This document shows, in pieces, positions 55,442 through 64,000 of a stretch of DNA of 64,000 bases; positions within the stretch are counted from its first letter, which is position 1, and every line of letters starts with the position of its first letter. Both the position numbers and the translations under genes were made by a program. The DNA lies in NCBI RefSeq assembly GCF_900625095.1, contig NZ_LR130760.1, forward strand, positions 1,977,455 through 2,041,454. The letters are read 5' to 3'. Source of the DNA: Acinetobacter ihumii. Its GTDB lineage: Bacteria > Pseudomonadota > Gammaproteobacteria > Pseudomonadales > Moraxellaceae. The notes under the pieces were generated by a model. That model did not search any database and was not told the DNA's origin. It saw only the letters and a program-made list of their open reading frames with translations.

Positions 55442-57515
55442 GTGCAGCTCCCTGAAGCTCTTCACCGTGTGTCTGTACATGGAAAATACTACTGCGAATA
55501 TTGTTCATACCCATTTGAATCCGCTGTTGAACTTCAAAATCTGGTTCACGCAAAACCAGTGTTTCAATCTCATGTATTTGTGCCAGAACATTGCGCTTCA
55601 ATGCAGGATTTAACGCAATATGTTTTTCCTGATCGCGGAAACTGGCATCAAGTAGCTGTTGTAACTGTTTCAGTGCCTGTTTGAGCTCAGGCAAAGTTTT
55701 GTCATTTCGACTTAACTCGGCAATACGACTTAAATTCACCACGGCACTGCTTTCAATTAAAGCCTGATTCATGGCACGTTTCAGTTCATCTGACTGAACC
55801 AGCTTACTGTTTAATATTCCGATACGATCCAACATACTCCGCAAATGAATTCGAAAACCCGTTCCATAGGGAATATACAGGGCATCTTTCATTGCTCGAT
55901 AATGCAGGCTCAAGATACGTCGGGCACTGGCTTCTGGTGACATGGCACGAATAAAATAAATCGCCAAAATCGAGATAATGGGTCCCATCACACCCGCCAT
56001 TGCCGTATCCATCAGGGTCACAGCATCCATCATGTATCGGTTTTGCAGCCCTAAACTCATAATAAAGTTAATCAGCATTGGCAGTGCCAACATCATCAGC
56101 ATCGGGGTTGGAAACATACTGGCTAAATAAATCGTTAATGGTGCCAACACTAAACCTAATTGCCAAAAATCATGAACCTGCGGCATGATCACAAAAGCAT
56201 AGAAAATCGTAATCATTGCAGCATACACCGAACCCCGAATAAATGTTTTCAGAGCGGGAATTGGGTTATCCAGCATGGACAAAATACAGGCACTAACGGC
56301 AGTTAACTGCGCCATCATATAACCCGCATGCCAACCCGTATAAATCCAGATTAAAAAGGAAACGGCAGTGGCTAAAGCAGCCGCAATCGAACTGCGGACA
56401 GCAATCCCATGATCACGATGCAAACTCGGATATTGTGTAGTAATCGTTGCAATGGTCGATGGAATCCGTTTTTCACCTTTTTGAATCAATTGCCACAACA
56501 GTTTTACTGCCATAACATTTTGAATAAAATGACGAATATCCATTTTCAAAGCATTCATCATGACCTTTTGTTCTGGTGTAATCAGACTAAATAATCGGTC
56601 AAAATCTTGCTCAAATTCAGGTGGTAACTGGTTCAATTGATCAGCTTGAATCTCGGTTTGGGCACGTAAAAACTGAACCACATGCTCATATAAAATCTGT
56701 AAAGCAGGTCGATAGTCCTGATTGATCTGATCCAGTTGAAAAATACGTTCCGACATTGACACCAGATTGGATACCACCATAGTTTCCTGATGCAGTAATT
56801 CCTGTATCGGTTTGGTCATGCCTTGCAATTCACCACTTTCATATGCCAGATGCACAGCCAAACCATGAATATCTGTCGTGTCGCGAGTAATGCCACCTAA
56901 AAGCTGGGTATAACTTTGACTATGTTCAGCATCAGTCAAAATTCGTTTAAAAACATCCCGCGTATCATCCAGTGTTTTTTGGACACGCTGTTGCAGTTGT
57001 GAACCCAAATGTGCCGGAAAAATCGTGGCAGAAACCACAGCACTACAAATCACCGCAATCGAGATTTCAAGCACCCGACTTAAGGCCATGTCAAATACAC
57101 TATGACTATCAATATTATAAATCGAGCTACAGGCGATCATGACCGTGGTATAGCCTGCCAGCATAAAGACATAACTGCGCGGCGTGCGATCCAGCAAAGA
57201 AATATATAAACACAATCCCACCCAGACAGAGAGGATACAGGTAAATAAAATCGGCATATCGATCAAACGCGGGGTAAAAAAAATGGCTAAAACCCCGCCT
57301 AATATGGTACCAACTAAACGATAAAGCGCTTTGGATGACACCATGCCCGCATAAGGCTGCGCGATAATAATGACCGTTCCAGCCGCCCACATCGGATAAG
57401 TCAGATCTAGCGAAAATGCCACATAAAGTGCCATCATCATGGCGATAAAGGTTTTGACTGCAAAAATCAAATCCATTCGCGAGGGTCTGAATGCCAATAT
57501 CTGTTTCAATAACAT
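55434..57515 (-). CDS. FUSC-family inner-membrane efflux transporter (AaeB-like)
   Basis: 693 residues. Two blocks of about six helices: residues 15-170 (for example MMALYVAFSLDLTYPMWAAG) and 370-520 (ATAVSFLIWIYTGWHAGYMM), with a soluble domain between and a helical C-terminus. This is the fusaric-acid-resistance / aromatic carboxylic acid efflux family. First gene of the FUSC-DUF1656-HlyD operon. An IclR regulator gene is divergent 546 bases away. Substrates are inferred by family. Confidence 0.9.
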   Translation of the reverse strand: MLLKQILAFRPSRMDLIFAVKTFIAMMMALYVAFSLDLTYPMWAAGTVIIIAQPYAGMVSSKALYRLVGTILGGVLAIFFTPRLIDMPILFTCILSVWVGLCLYISLLDRTPRSYVFMLAGYTTVMIACSSIYNIDSHSVFDMALSRVLEISIAVICSAVVSATIFPAHLGSQLQQRVQKTLDDTRDVFKRILTDAEHSQSYTQLLGGITRDTTDIHGLAVHLAYESGELQGMTKPIQELLHQETMVVSNLVSMSERIFQLDQINQDYRPALQILYEHVVQFLRAQTEIQADQLNQLPPEFEQDFDRLFSLITPEQKVMMNALKMDIRHFIQNVMAVKLLWQLIQKGEKRIPSTIATITTQYPSLHRDHGIAVRSSIAAALATAVSFLIWIYTGWHAGYMMAQLTAVSACILSMLDNPIPALKTFIRGSVYAAMITIFYAFVIMPQVHDFWQLGLVLAPLTIYLASMFPTPMLMMLALPMLINFIMSLGLQNRYMMDAVTLMDTAMAGVMGPIISILAIYFIRAMSPEASARRILSLHYRAMKDALYIPYGTGFRIHLRSMLDRIGILNSKLVQSDELKRAMNQALIESSAVVNLSRIAELSRNDKTLPELKQALKQLQQLLDASFRDQEKHIALNPALKRNVLAQIHEIETLVLREPDFEVQQRIQMGMNNIRSSIFHVQTHGEELQGAAHG

Positions 57516-58061
57516 GCAATGATCTCAACACTACAATGCCGTGGTGTTTTGCTTATATATGCCTATAAAGGATTGATCTTTGAGTCGCCTGTTTCATCAC
57601 AGTACAGCACACTTAGTCCGTGATACAAAGTTTGATAACCGACACAAAAAGATCTTTTTGTAACCAGATGATCTTTTTATCGACTCACAAACTAGTGCTT
57701 TTACAGATCATGTAAAAACAAATTACGATGTCAATGAAAGATCAATCAGAGATGAGATGAAAAAAGTTTTGATAGCCTTACAATCTTTTACCTTTTACTA
57801 TCTTTTCAATCTGTAGCACAGATTAAAAACTTTCTTCATTGGATATTTTACAGCATAATTTTGTCAAAAAAATAAAAAATAGTCAACAAAATATCTTATT
57901 ATGATAATTAATTACATTTTAATATCTATATTGTATCCAAATTTGATCATGCTGCTGTCAATCAATCATTTAAATTACGCTGTAAAGCACCACGTAATTT
58001 GTTATTTTGTTATGATCAATACGCTCGTGTTTCTGATGGTTCTTTAGCAAAGTAGGTAATC
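57516..58061. promoter_or_regulatory. Divergent control region between efflux operon and IclR gene
   Basis: 546 bases, AT-rich, no gene. It holds an 18-bp palindrome at 57644-57661 and a nearby GATGATCTTTTTATC with a similar half-site. It presumably contains promoters for both sides. Confidence 0.45.
57644..57661. promoter_or_regulatory. 18-bp perfect palindrome, candidate operator
   Basis: ACAAAAAGATCTTTTTGT is its own reverse complement. It is 129 bases upstream of the FUSC gene start and 400 upstream of the IclR gene, and a related GATCTTTTT half-site follows at 57670-57678. Role as the IclR operator is inference. Confidence 0.45.
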
Positions 58062-58874
58062 ATGGCGCTTTCAAGCTTTGGCAAAATTCTCACCGTTCTG
58101 GATTTATTTTCAGTGTCCCGTCCTGTGATTAATGTCGATATCATTTGTGATGAACTGGGTTTGTCCAAACCCACCAGTTATCGTTATCTCAAAGAACTGG
58201 TGTCAGCCGATATTTTGCAACGCATCAGTGGAACTTCAGGCGACTATACCTTGGGGTCGAAAATTGCCGTGCTGGATTATATCTCACGGACGACCGATCC
58301 TTTGGTACAAATCAGCAGCCCATTCATGCAGGAAATTGCTGAAAGAACGGAATTATGCTGTTTACTCACACATTTAAATCGGGATTATTGTATTGATATC
58401 CACCATGAGGTGTTTCGTAATACCGATTTACTTTCTTATGGTCGTGGCTGTCCACGTCCAGTGTATATGGGTTCATCGCCTAAAGTGATTATCGCACAAC
58501 TACCGAAACGACAAATTCAGGATTATTATCACCGTTTTGCCTCACAACTTGCCGAAGTTGGTTTTGCGCAGGATGAAGAAAGCTTTTTAAACCGTATGAA
58601 GAAAATTAAAAAGCAAGGCTATTATTTGTCTCATGGCGAACTGGATCCGAATGTTTCCGGCTTGTCCGTACCCATCAAACTCTCGACCAATAAAGAATCG
58701 CCTTTGGCACTGACCATTGTGGCATCCAAAAATCGCTTTGAATTTATACATATCGAGAAGTTGATTGAAATTCTGAAAAGCAATGCGGCGCAAATTGAAC
58801 ATAAATTTTTGACACTATCACAGAGTGAAAAAGCTCAAAATATAGAACATGGCTTACAGAATTTGAACATTTAG
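58062..58874 (+). CDS. IclR-family transcriptional regulator
   Basis: 270 residues. The N-terminal winged HTH is FGKILTVLDLFSV...DELGLSKPTSYRYLKEL (residues 4-45, shown in parts) with the wing GDYTLGSKIAVLD; the rest is an IclR effector domain including GRGCPRPVYMGSSPKVIIAQL and SGLSVPIKL. Effectors of this family are often aromatic or carboxylic acids, which fits the divergent aromatic-acid efflux operon. ATG 58062 with a weak upstream site (AGTAGGTAATC). Confidence 0.9.
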   Translation: MALSSFGKILTVLDLFSVSRPVINVDIICDELGLSKPTSYRYLKELVSADILQRISGTSGDYTLGSKIAVLDYISRTTDPLVQISSPFMQEIAERTELCCLLTHLNRDYCIDIHHEVFRNTDLLSYGRGCPRPVYMGSSPKVIIAQLPKRQIQDYYHRFASQLAEVGFAQDEESFLNRMKKIKKQGYYLSHGELDPNVSGLSVPIKLSTNKESPLALTIVASKNRFEFIHIEKLIEILKSNAAQIEHKFLTLSQSEKAQNIEHGLQNLNI

Positions 58875-58897
58875 TCTCGAAGTTAGCCTGTCGCAAT

Positions 58898-58926
58898 TTG
58901 AAAAATCAAGCAAATTCTCATATAAT
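58898..58926 (+). promoter_or_regulatory. Near-consensus sigma-70 promoter of a candidate small RNA
   Basis: TTGAAA at 58898-58903, a 17-base spacer, and TATAAT at 58921-58926. The -35 has one or two differences from TTGACA and the -10 is perfect. It begins 24 bases after the IclR gene stop, and transcription should start at about 58933. Confidence 0.75.
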
Positions 58927-58932
58927 GACATT

Positions 58933-59033
58933 GTTCTTCAAAAAAGCCTTAATTTTTCCATGAGATTAAGCTATTTTCAACTGAAGACACTCCTCCTCAG
59001 AGTAAAAGCTCATGTGACCACATGGGCTTTTTT
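58933..59033 (+). ncRNA. Candidate small regulatory RNA, about 100 nt
   Basis: The stretch between the promoter and the terminator holds no ORF of note and folds into three stem-loops: AGC-C-TTAAT with ATTAAGCT (58944-58952 / 58964-58971), CTGA with TCAG (58981-58984 / 58997-59000) exposing a CU-rich loop ACTCCTCC, and the terminator hairpin. A CCUCC loop can pair with Shine-Dalgarno sequences, a feature of many trans-acting small RNAs. The alternative is an attenuated leader of the ABC exporter gene that follows, but that gene seems to have its own promoter. Not recognised as a known RNA family. Confidence 0.55.
59004..59033 (+). terminator. Intrinsic terminator of the candidate small RNA
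   Basis: AAAAGCTCATG at 59004-59014 pairs with CATGGGCTTTT at 59021-59031 (one T-G pair), loop TGACCA, followed by the T-run to 59033. Confidence 0.85.
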
Positions 59034-59052
59034 CTGGTTACATAACTCCCTC

Positions 59053-59081
59053 TTGAGCCTAAAGCCGATCCTTTTTAGACT
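59053..59081 (+). promoter_or_regulatory. Possible promoter of the ABC exporter gene
   Basis: TTGAGC at 59053-59058 and TAGACT at 59076-59081 with a 17-base spacer, 4 of 6 matches in each box, 30 bases before ATG 59112. Confidence 0.4.
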
Positions 59082-59111
59082 AATCTTCACAAATAACAAA
59101 AAAATGTGCTT

Positions 59112-60905
59112 ATGAATTTCTGGCTTCTCTTTCAGCAACTTCGCCCTTTTGTCAGACCTTACCGACTGCTGGTGATCGCAACGCTGATTTTAACGCTGAT
59201 TGGCGCAGTCACTGCGCAGGTCAACGCGCTGACCTTGCAATATGCAGTGGATCGTATTAATGCCTTGGTGAAAGCGGGACAAGGACTCCATGAAGGCTGG
59301 AGCATTCTGGCTTTGATTTCGGCTATTCTCCTTGGTAAAGAAATTTTAAATGCCTTAGTTCAGTTCGGACAAAAGTACTATGGAGAAAAACTGCGCATCT
59401 ATGTGTCTCAGGATTTGGCCCAAAGCATTATTGAAAAATTTCTAAAGTATCGCCTCAGTTTTTTTAGTCAGGAACACAATCAGGCAGGAAAATTACAGAC
59501 TCGAATTGATCGGGGGATTGGTTCTTTAACTCGACTGGTACAAATATTCTTTATTGATATTTTACCGTTATTTGCCAGTGCCATTATTGCTTTGGGGCTG
59601 ATGTTCTACGCCAATTTCTGGATTGGGCTGGTGGCATTATTAATTGTGCCAATTTATTTCTGGATTACCTTTAAACAGGCGGAAAAACTGGGTGGCTGGC
59701 GACGACGTTTACGTGATGGTCGAGAGAAAAAAAGTCAGGGGATTTTAGGCATTATTCAGTCCATTGCCGTGATTAAATCATTTAATCGTGAAGCGATTGA
59801 ATCAGACAAACAACTTAAATTACAACGCGATCTTACTGATAACCAGATGCACACACGGCAAACCAGCTTTCTGTTCGACGGCTTAAAAACCTTTATTGAA
59901 CAGATTGGGATCGTGCTGATTATTATTTTAACCTCTTATTTTGTGCTGGCAGGAAAAATGAGTATTGGTATGATTATGTATCATATCTTATTGTTTAATA
60001 ATGTTTCTGCTCCCATTCGTTCGCTACATCGAATTTATGATGAAGTAAATGATGCCATGATCTACTCGGAAAGCTTCTTTCAGATTTTAAATGCCGATGA
60101 ACAAATTGAAAGTAGCGGCCCACTTCAACCACAGATTCACGGTCAATTTCAATTAAACCATGTCAACTTTAGCTATGAAAATGGACATCAGGCGTTAAAA
60201 AATATCAATATGACCATTCAGCCCAATAAAATTACGGCGTTGGTCGGACTTTCAGGTGCAGGTAAATCCACATTAATTAGCTTATTGGATAAATTCTATT
60301 TACCTGATTCTGGTGAAATTTTACTGGATGGGGTAAATCTGAATCAAATCGATACCCATTACTTACGTGATCATATTGGATTAGTCCTGCAAAAGAATCA
60401 TATTTTTCAGGGTTCAATTCTGGACAATATTCGTTATGGAAAAATGCAGGCAACATTAGATGAAGTGATTGTGGCAGCTCAAAAAGCCTCGATTCATGAA
60501 CAAATTAGTCAATTAAGTCAAGGCTATGATACCGATGCCCTCATGCTTTCGGGCGGACAACAACAACGTATTGCATTGGCACGCATGTTTTTAAAAGATC
60601 CACCCATTATTTTTCTGGATGAACCGACTGCAAGTCTGGATGCCATTGCCACCGAACAAATCAAACATAGTCTGGATGAAATCAAACAAGGGCGGACAGT
60701 GATCATGATTTCGCATAGCCTGTCGCAAATTATTGATGCCGATTATATGTATGTCATGCAGGACGGTGAAATTGTAGAACATGGTGAACATGAACAACTG
60801 TATTTGCAAAGTGGCGTGTATAAAGACATTTTTGATGCGATGGCGAAAAGTTTAAATATCGACAAAATTGCCAAAACACTCGAAGATGAAGAAACCCATA
60901 GTTAA
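59112..60905 (+). CDS. ABC exporter with fused membrane and ATPase domains
   Basis: 597 residues from ATG 59112 (GTG 59106 is also in frame). N-terminal six-helix exporter domain (residues 1-310), then the nucleotide-binding domain: Walker [20 protein letters not shown]-loop LVLQKNHIF, signature [15 protein letters not shown], Walker [14 protein letters not shown] and the switch ISHSLSQI. A homodimeric exporter for lipids, drugs or peptides; the substrate is unknown. Single gene, upstream of a convergent alkylation-repair pair. Confidence 0.9.
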   Translation: MNFWLLFQQLRPFVRPYRLLVIATLILTLIGAVTAQVNALTLQYAVDRINALVKAGQGLHEGWSILALISAILLGKEILNALVQFGQKYYGEKLRIYVSQDLAQSIIEKFLKYRLSFFSQEHNQAGKLQTRIDRGIGSLTRLVQIFFIDILPLFASAIIALGLMFYANFWIGLVALLIVPIYFWITFKQAEKLGGWRRRLRDGREKKSQGILGIIQSIAVIKSFNREAIESDKQLKLQRDLTDNQMHTRQTSFLFDGLKTFIEQIGIVLIIILTSYFVLAGKMSIGMIMYHILLFNNVSAPIRSLHRIYDEVNDAMIYSESFFQILNADEQIESSGPLQPQIHGQFQLNHVNFSYENGHQALKNINMTIQPNKITALVGLSGAGKSTLISLLDKFYLPDSGEILLDGVNLNQIDTHYLRDHIGLVLQKNHIFQGSILDNIRYGKMQATLDEVIVAAQKASIHEQISQLSQGYDTDALMLSGGQQQRIALARMFLKDPPIIFLDEPTASLDAIATEQIKHSLDEIKQGRTVIMISHSLSQIIDADYMYVMQDGEIVEHGEHEQLYLQSGVYKDIFDAMAKSLNIDKIAKTLEDEETHS

Positions 60906-60951
60906 TATGTCAACATTGAAGCGTTCAACACTTAACTAAAGCTAAAACAAA

Positions 60952-61560
60952 TTATCGCAAAAACTGCCTAAAGGTTAAGTTAATACGGGGTTGCAGAATT
61001 TTCTGTGACTTCATAATTGCATGTTGCCAATGCTGTTGCGTTACACCACGCATCACAATCAACTGTCCTGATTGCAGCATCATTTCAATTTTCTGTTTAT
61101 TGGCCATATGCCGAAAACAAAACTTTCGGGTCGCGCCCAAGCTTAGAGAAGCAATTGTGGTTTGCTCTGCCAGAGAGATGTCACCATCGCTATGCCACGC
61201 CATACCTTGTGTACCTTCTTCATATAAATTGGCCAAACATGAATTAAATTGCTCTCCCAATAACTGCTCAATCCCTTGTTTCAACTCAAATAGTTTGGCA
61301 TCCCAAGCTAGAGAATCACGCATGACACCTGAGTAAGCATAACGATAGTGTGCATCGCCATACCATGCCACTTTACGTGGTGTGATAAAATGCTTGCCAT
61401 AAAGTTTGGCTTCATCATGTCGCCAATGTAAATGCTCAAGCAAATAACGGAAGTAAAATTCTGCCTGTTCGGCATCCAGAAATAAACCATAATCCTGTAC
61501 TTCGCCATCATAGGGCAGCACATTCCTCTGTGGCTCTGGCGCAAACAAATCCTGCGTCAT
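60952..61560 (-). CDS. alkB: AlkB-like 2-oxoglutarate/Fe(II) dioxygenase
   Basis: Oxidative demethylase for alkylated DNA or RNA bases; 202 residues. The iron triad is visible as HSDGD near residue 120 and the later His in MRGVTQQHWQHAI; the 2-oxoglutarate Arg is in QPRINLTFRQF at the C-terminus. The form is closer to the short ALKBH2/3-like proteins than to E. coli AlkB. ATGA overlap with the upstream ada-like gene shows coupled translation and a shared role in alkylation repair. Confidence 0.88.
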   Translation of the reverse strand: MTQDLFAPEPQRNVLPYDGEVQDYGLFLDAEQAEFYFRYLLEHLHWRHDEAKLYGKHFITPRKVAWYGDAHYRYAYSGVMRDSLAWDAKLFELKQGIEQLLGEQFNSCLANLYEEGTQGMAWHSDGDISLAEQTTIASLSLGATRKFCFRHMANKQKIEMMLQSGQLIVMRGVTQQHWQHAIMKSQKILQPRINLTFRQFLR

Positions 61561-62423
61561 TGTTGCTGCTCCTGTTTTGCCATTTCCCAGCTTAACAAAG
61601 CCAGTTTACGTCCTGTATGCCAATGATATTCACCAATCATGCCTGTAGATCGAATCACCCGATGGCAAGGAATTAAATAGGCTATCGGATTATTTGCAAT
61701 CGCACTCGCAACTGCGCGTACCGCTTTGGGGTGACCAATGTGTTCAGCAATTTGTTGATAACTTCTTAACTGCCCCTCTGGAATACTCAGTAATGCTTCC
61801 CAGACTTTTAACTGAAAGGGCGTGCCTTGTAATCGCAGTGGAATCTTTTGCTGCATTTTTAAGCTTAACTCATCGGCAATCCATGCAGCTACTTGTTGAT
61901 GTAATGCAATTGAATCCGCCTGAAACTGTGCCAAAGGAAATTTATGTTTCAGCTCTTGCAGTGCCGTGCTTTGTGAACCAGTCGCTTGTGTAAACTGTAA
62001 GGCACAAATCGACTTTGAGGTGCTAGCGATAAACACATCCCCAAAAGGCGTTTGCTCAAAGGAATAACTGAACAGCAAATGCTGACCTTGTTGTTTGTAT
62101 TCTCCTGGGGTCATGCCTTCAATTTGTACAAATAAATCATGCAAACGCCCAGTTCCAGACAGTCCAGTTTCCAGCGCCGTATCCAAAATACTATAACGTC
62201 GATTGAGTAAAGCTTTAGCACGTTGCAAACTCAGGTATTGCACAAATTTTTTCGGGCTAATACCCACCCACTCCTGAAACTGACGCTGCGCATAGCTCGG
62301 ACTTAATCCCACAGTAGCAGCCATTTGTTCCAGACTGGGCTGATCTTCAAAATGCTGATAGGCATATTCAATCATATCTGCGATCAGACTAAACTGACTG
62401 GAGGATAAATTTTTCATCAGCAA
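61557..62423 (-). CDS. Ada-like protein: AraC-type HTH fused to O6-methylguanine-DNA methyltransferase
   Basis: 288 residues. The N-terminal AraC domain (residues 10-105) has TVGLSPSYAQRQFQEWVGISPKKFVQY in pieces; the C-terminal alkyltransferase has SIPEGQLRSYQQIAEHIG, the acceptor site IPCHRVIRS near residue 250 and GEYHWHTGRKLALLSWE. It lacks the N-terminal zinc/phosphotriester domain of E. coli Ada (354 residues). Co-transcribed with alkB through a 4-base overlap. Start is ATG 62423 or the second ATG 62417. Confidence 0.9.
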   Translation of the reverse strand: MLMKNLSSSQFSLIADMIEYAYQHFEDQPSLEQMAATVGLSPSYAQRQFQEWVGISPKKFVQYLSLQRAKALLNRRYSILDTALETGLSGTGRLHDLFVQIEGMTPGEYKQQGQHLLFSYSFEQTPFGDVFIASTSKSICALQFTQATGSQSTALQELKHKFPLAQFQADSIALHQQVAAWIADELSLKMQQKIPLRLQGTPFQLKVWEALLSIPEGQLRSYQQIAEHIGHPKAVRAVASAIANNPIAYLIPCHRVIRSTGMIGEYHWHTGRKLALLSWEMAKQEQQQ

Positions 62424-62502
62424 AACTCCTATATTCAGTTTTACTGTAAATCAGGCTGTGTATCTTGACGACCCGATTCTTGCACTAAGATAACGATCCA
62501 AT

Positions 62503-62529
62503 TAAAAAAGCCTTTCATCAGAAAGGCTT
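62503..62529 (-). terminator. Intrinsic terminator of pgsA
   Basis: On the minus strand AAGCCTTTC pairs with GAAAGGCTT (62508-62516 / 62521-62529, 4-base loop), followed by TTTTTTAAT. It begins 8 bases after the pgsA stop. Confidence 0.9.
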
Positions 62530-62536
62530 CAAAAGT

Positions 62537-63130
62537 TCAAGGCTGCTTGAGATACGGCCAAGCTGCTTTTAAATAAATAAACATCGACCACAGCGTTAAA
62601 ATGACCGCGGTATATAACAAGGCATAAGCCAATAATTCCAAAGGTTGCCAATTCAGCAAAAACACACTAATCGCAATCATTTGAAAAGCTGTTTTATATT
62701 TACCCACTGTGGATACGGCCACATTGGTACGCGCCCCCAATTCTGCCATCCATTCACGCAATGCGGACACGGTAATTTCACGTGAAATAATCACAATTGC
62801 GGCAAAGGCCATGGCAATGGTTGGTTGCCATTGCACCAGTACAATCAATGCAGCGGCAACCATGAGTTTATCTGCCACTGGATCTAAAAAGCGTCCAAAG
62901 GCTGAACTTTGATTCAGTGCTCGTGCCAGATAACCATCGAACCAGTCTGTAATCGCAGCCAAAACAAAGATTGCCGTCAAAATCATGTGACGCAAAAAAC
63001 TGCCTTCGTGTTCATTAATACCAATCGCAGGAGGCCAATAGGCAATTAATAAAAAAACTGGAATCAGTGCAATACGCGCAAGCGTTAAGATATTCGGGAT
63101 ATTCAGGATGCGCCCTGTTGTCATAGACAT
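62537..63130 (-). CDS. pgsA: CDP-diacylglycerol-glycerol-3-phosphate 3-phosphatidyltransferase
   Basis: Commits CDP-diacylglycerol to phosphatidylglycerol; 197 residues from ATG 63130 (GAGGGG upstream; ATG 63124 also possible), against 182 in E. coli. The frame is open to 63175. CDP-alcohol phosphotransferase motif: DWFDGYLARALNQSSAFG then RFLDPVADK, with all Asp residues present. About five membrane helices. Terminator follows. Confidence 0.93.
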   Translation of the reverse strand: MSMTTGRILNIPNILTLARIALIPVFLLIAYWPPAIGINEHEGSFLRHMILTAIFVLAAITDWFDGYLARALNQSSAFGRFLDPVADKLMVAAALIVLVQWQPTIAMAFAAIVIISREITVSALREWMAELGARTNVAVSTVGKYKTAFQMIAISVFLLNWQPLELLAYALLYTAVILTLWSMFIYLKAAWPYLKQP

Positions 63131-63228
63131 CGCCAGTTTAGTCCCCTCATTGCCGCTACAACGCGCGTGCAACATTTAAAAATCATCATGTATGGCCCAA
63201 CTTTATACGAAATACCCAGCAGTGTCGA

Positions 63229-64000
63229 CTAGGCGAAAATGGTAACCGTCTGACGGCAAATTGCAATTAACTGATCCTGATGATCCCACACATGAGCATA
63301 TTCAGTGGAATAACCATGATCTGCATATTCAGTGACCACCTTATATTTAAACCAATCCAGCCGCTGCTGCTGAATCGGACGAACAAAAGTGAGATGCCAT
63401 GTGAGTGAACTGGCTGGCGCAAGTTGCTTAAACATCGGTAACACGCCCGGCGGCCAGATGTCGGTTAAAATCAGAAAATCTGCATAGCTTAAATCCCGAT
63501 TGTGGTATTGCTCAGGATCAAATCGCGCCCAACCACCAAAGTCAGGTTTGGAACTACCCGCAATCGGATAAGCCCCTTCTGCCCAGCGTAGCTGAAAATG
63601 TCGATAACATTCAGGCATCATTTTTGCATAAGGCAAAGGATGTAATTGCTCTGCTGGTGGATAATCTGGAAGGGTGGGTTCATGATGAACCTGAATGTTG
63701 GAGTCTCGTAATGTGCCAAAGCTTGCAACCAAGATCGTTTGCACCGCATCATGTTGCCATAAACGCACTTCAAGTGTAGTCACTGATTTGCCCTGACGCA
63801 GGACTTCAGCCGTTAAGCGCGCCTTGCCAGCCTGCACTGGGCCAATAAAAGTAATACTACAGCTTAATAATTGTTTGGTTGCATCATTCAGCGTCACAAG
63901 GGCCTTGTGCATTAAAACGCCTGCCGCCAAACCACCATAAATCGTTCTGCCCTGCAACCAGCCTTCAGGTAAATCAATCCATTCTTGCCGCTCAATTTCA
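63229..64000 (-). CDS. Acyl-CoA thioesterase family protein (5' end outside window)
   Basis: The frame continues past the right edge (codons reading ERQEWIDLPEGWLQGRTIYGG), so the start is not in the window; at least 257 residues are visible. Double hotdog fold: GRTIYGGLAAGVLMHKAL and LLSCSITFIGPVQAGKARL near the N-terminus, and WPPGVLPMFKQLAPASSLTWHLTF then WDHQDQLIAICRQTVTIF at the C-terminus (shown in parts). Matches TesB-like/4HBT_3 thioesterases; the substrate is unknown. Confidence 0.85.
   Translation of the reverse strand, partial: EIERQEWIDLPEGWLQGRTIYGGLAAGVLMHKALVTLNDATKQLLSCSITFIGPVQAGKARLTAEVLRQGKSVTTLEVRLWQHDAVQTILVASFGTLRDSNIQVHHEPTLPDYPPAEQLHPLPYAKMMPECYRHFQLRWAEGAYPIAGSSKPDFGGWARFDPEQYHNRDLSYADFLILTDIWPPGVLPMFKQLAPASSLTWHLTFVRPIQQQRLDWFKYKVVTEYADHGYSTEYAHVWDHQDQLIAICRQTVTIFA

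Overview
The window reads as a chromosomal segment of an Acinetobacter-like gammaproteobacterium. The evidence is a low G+C content, a polyphosphate:AMP phosphotransferase of the kind known from Acinetobacter, a short four-gene chaperone-usher pilus cluster, a pilBCD-coaE cluster, and a tpiA-secG-tRNA-Leu-tRNA-fMet-rimP-nusA-infB-rbfA block in the usual gammaproteobacterial order. Species assignment is inference. I see no insertion sequence, CRISPR array, prophage or replication origin.

Layout. 1-6.85 kb: recB (cut by the window edge) and recC, minus strand. 7-10.5 kb: a DUF697-like small protein, an MHS-type organic-acid symporter and polyphosphate:AMP phosphotransferase. 10.7-16.3 kb: a chaperone-usher pilus operon (pilin, chaperone, usher, tip adhesin) with a divergent small pilin-like gene. 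16.4-20.5 kb: an uncharacterised protein, then the ubiquinone genes ubiE-ubiJ-ubiB. 20.6-25.7 kb: an FAD monooxygenase, then hisIE followed closely by a UvrD-type helicase and an unusual AAA ATPase. 26-32.3 kb: a six-gene Mrp cation/proton antiporter operon with A and B fused. 32.4-36.9 kb: a catabolic accessory block (aromatic-acid MFS transporter, OprD-type porin, and a Rieske oxygenase carrying an in-frame stop). 36.9-44 kb: rbfA-infB-nusA-rimP, a tRNA cluster with a decayed third fMet copy, secG and tpiA. 44.3-48.7 kb: pilB-pilC-pilD-coaE for type IV pili, used in twitching and natural transformation. 48.7-54.1 kb: a DMT exporter, rlmB, ppnP, recN, algH/yqgE and ruvX. 54.2-58.9 kb: an aromatic-acid-type efflux operon (FUSC, DUF1656, HlyD) with a divergent IclR regulator. 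58.9-64 kb: a candidate small RNA, an ABC exporter, the alkylation-repair pair ada-like/alkB, pgsA and a thioesterase cut by the right edge.

Most of the window is core housekeeping. The most interesting signals are: an apparently independent small-RNA unit at 58.9-59.03 kb with a near-consensus promoter, a CU-rich loop and an intrinsic terminator; the helicase/ATPase pair, whose ATPase has Gln in place of the Walker B glutamate; a Rieske oxygenase interrupted by a single stop and running into the rbfA terminator; and a pseudo-tRNA between two identical initiator tRNAs. DNA repair is well represented (recBC, recN, ruvX, ada-like, alkB), as are surface structures (two different pilus systems) and aromatic-compound import and export.
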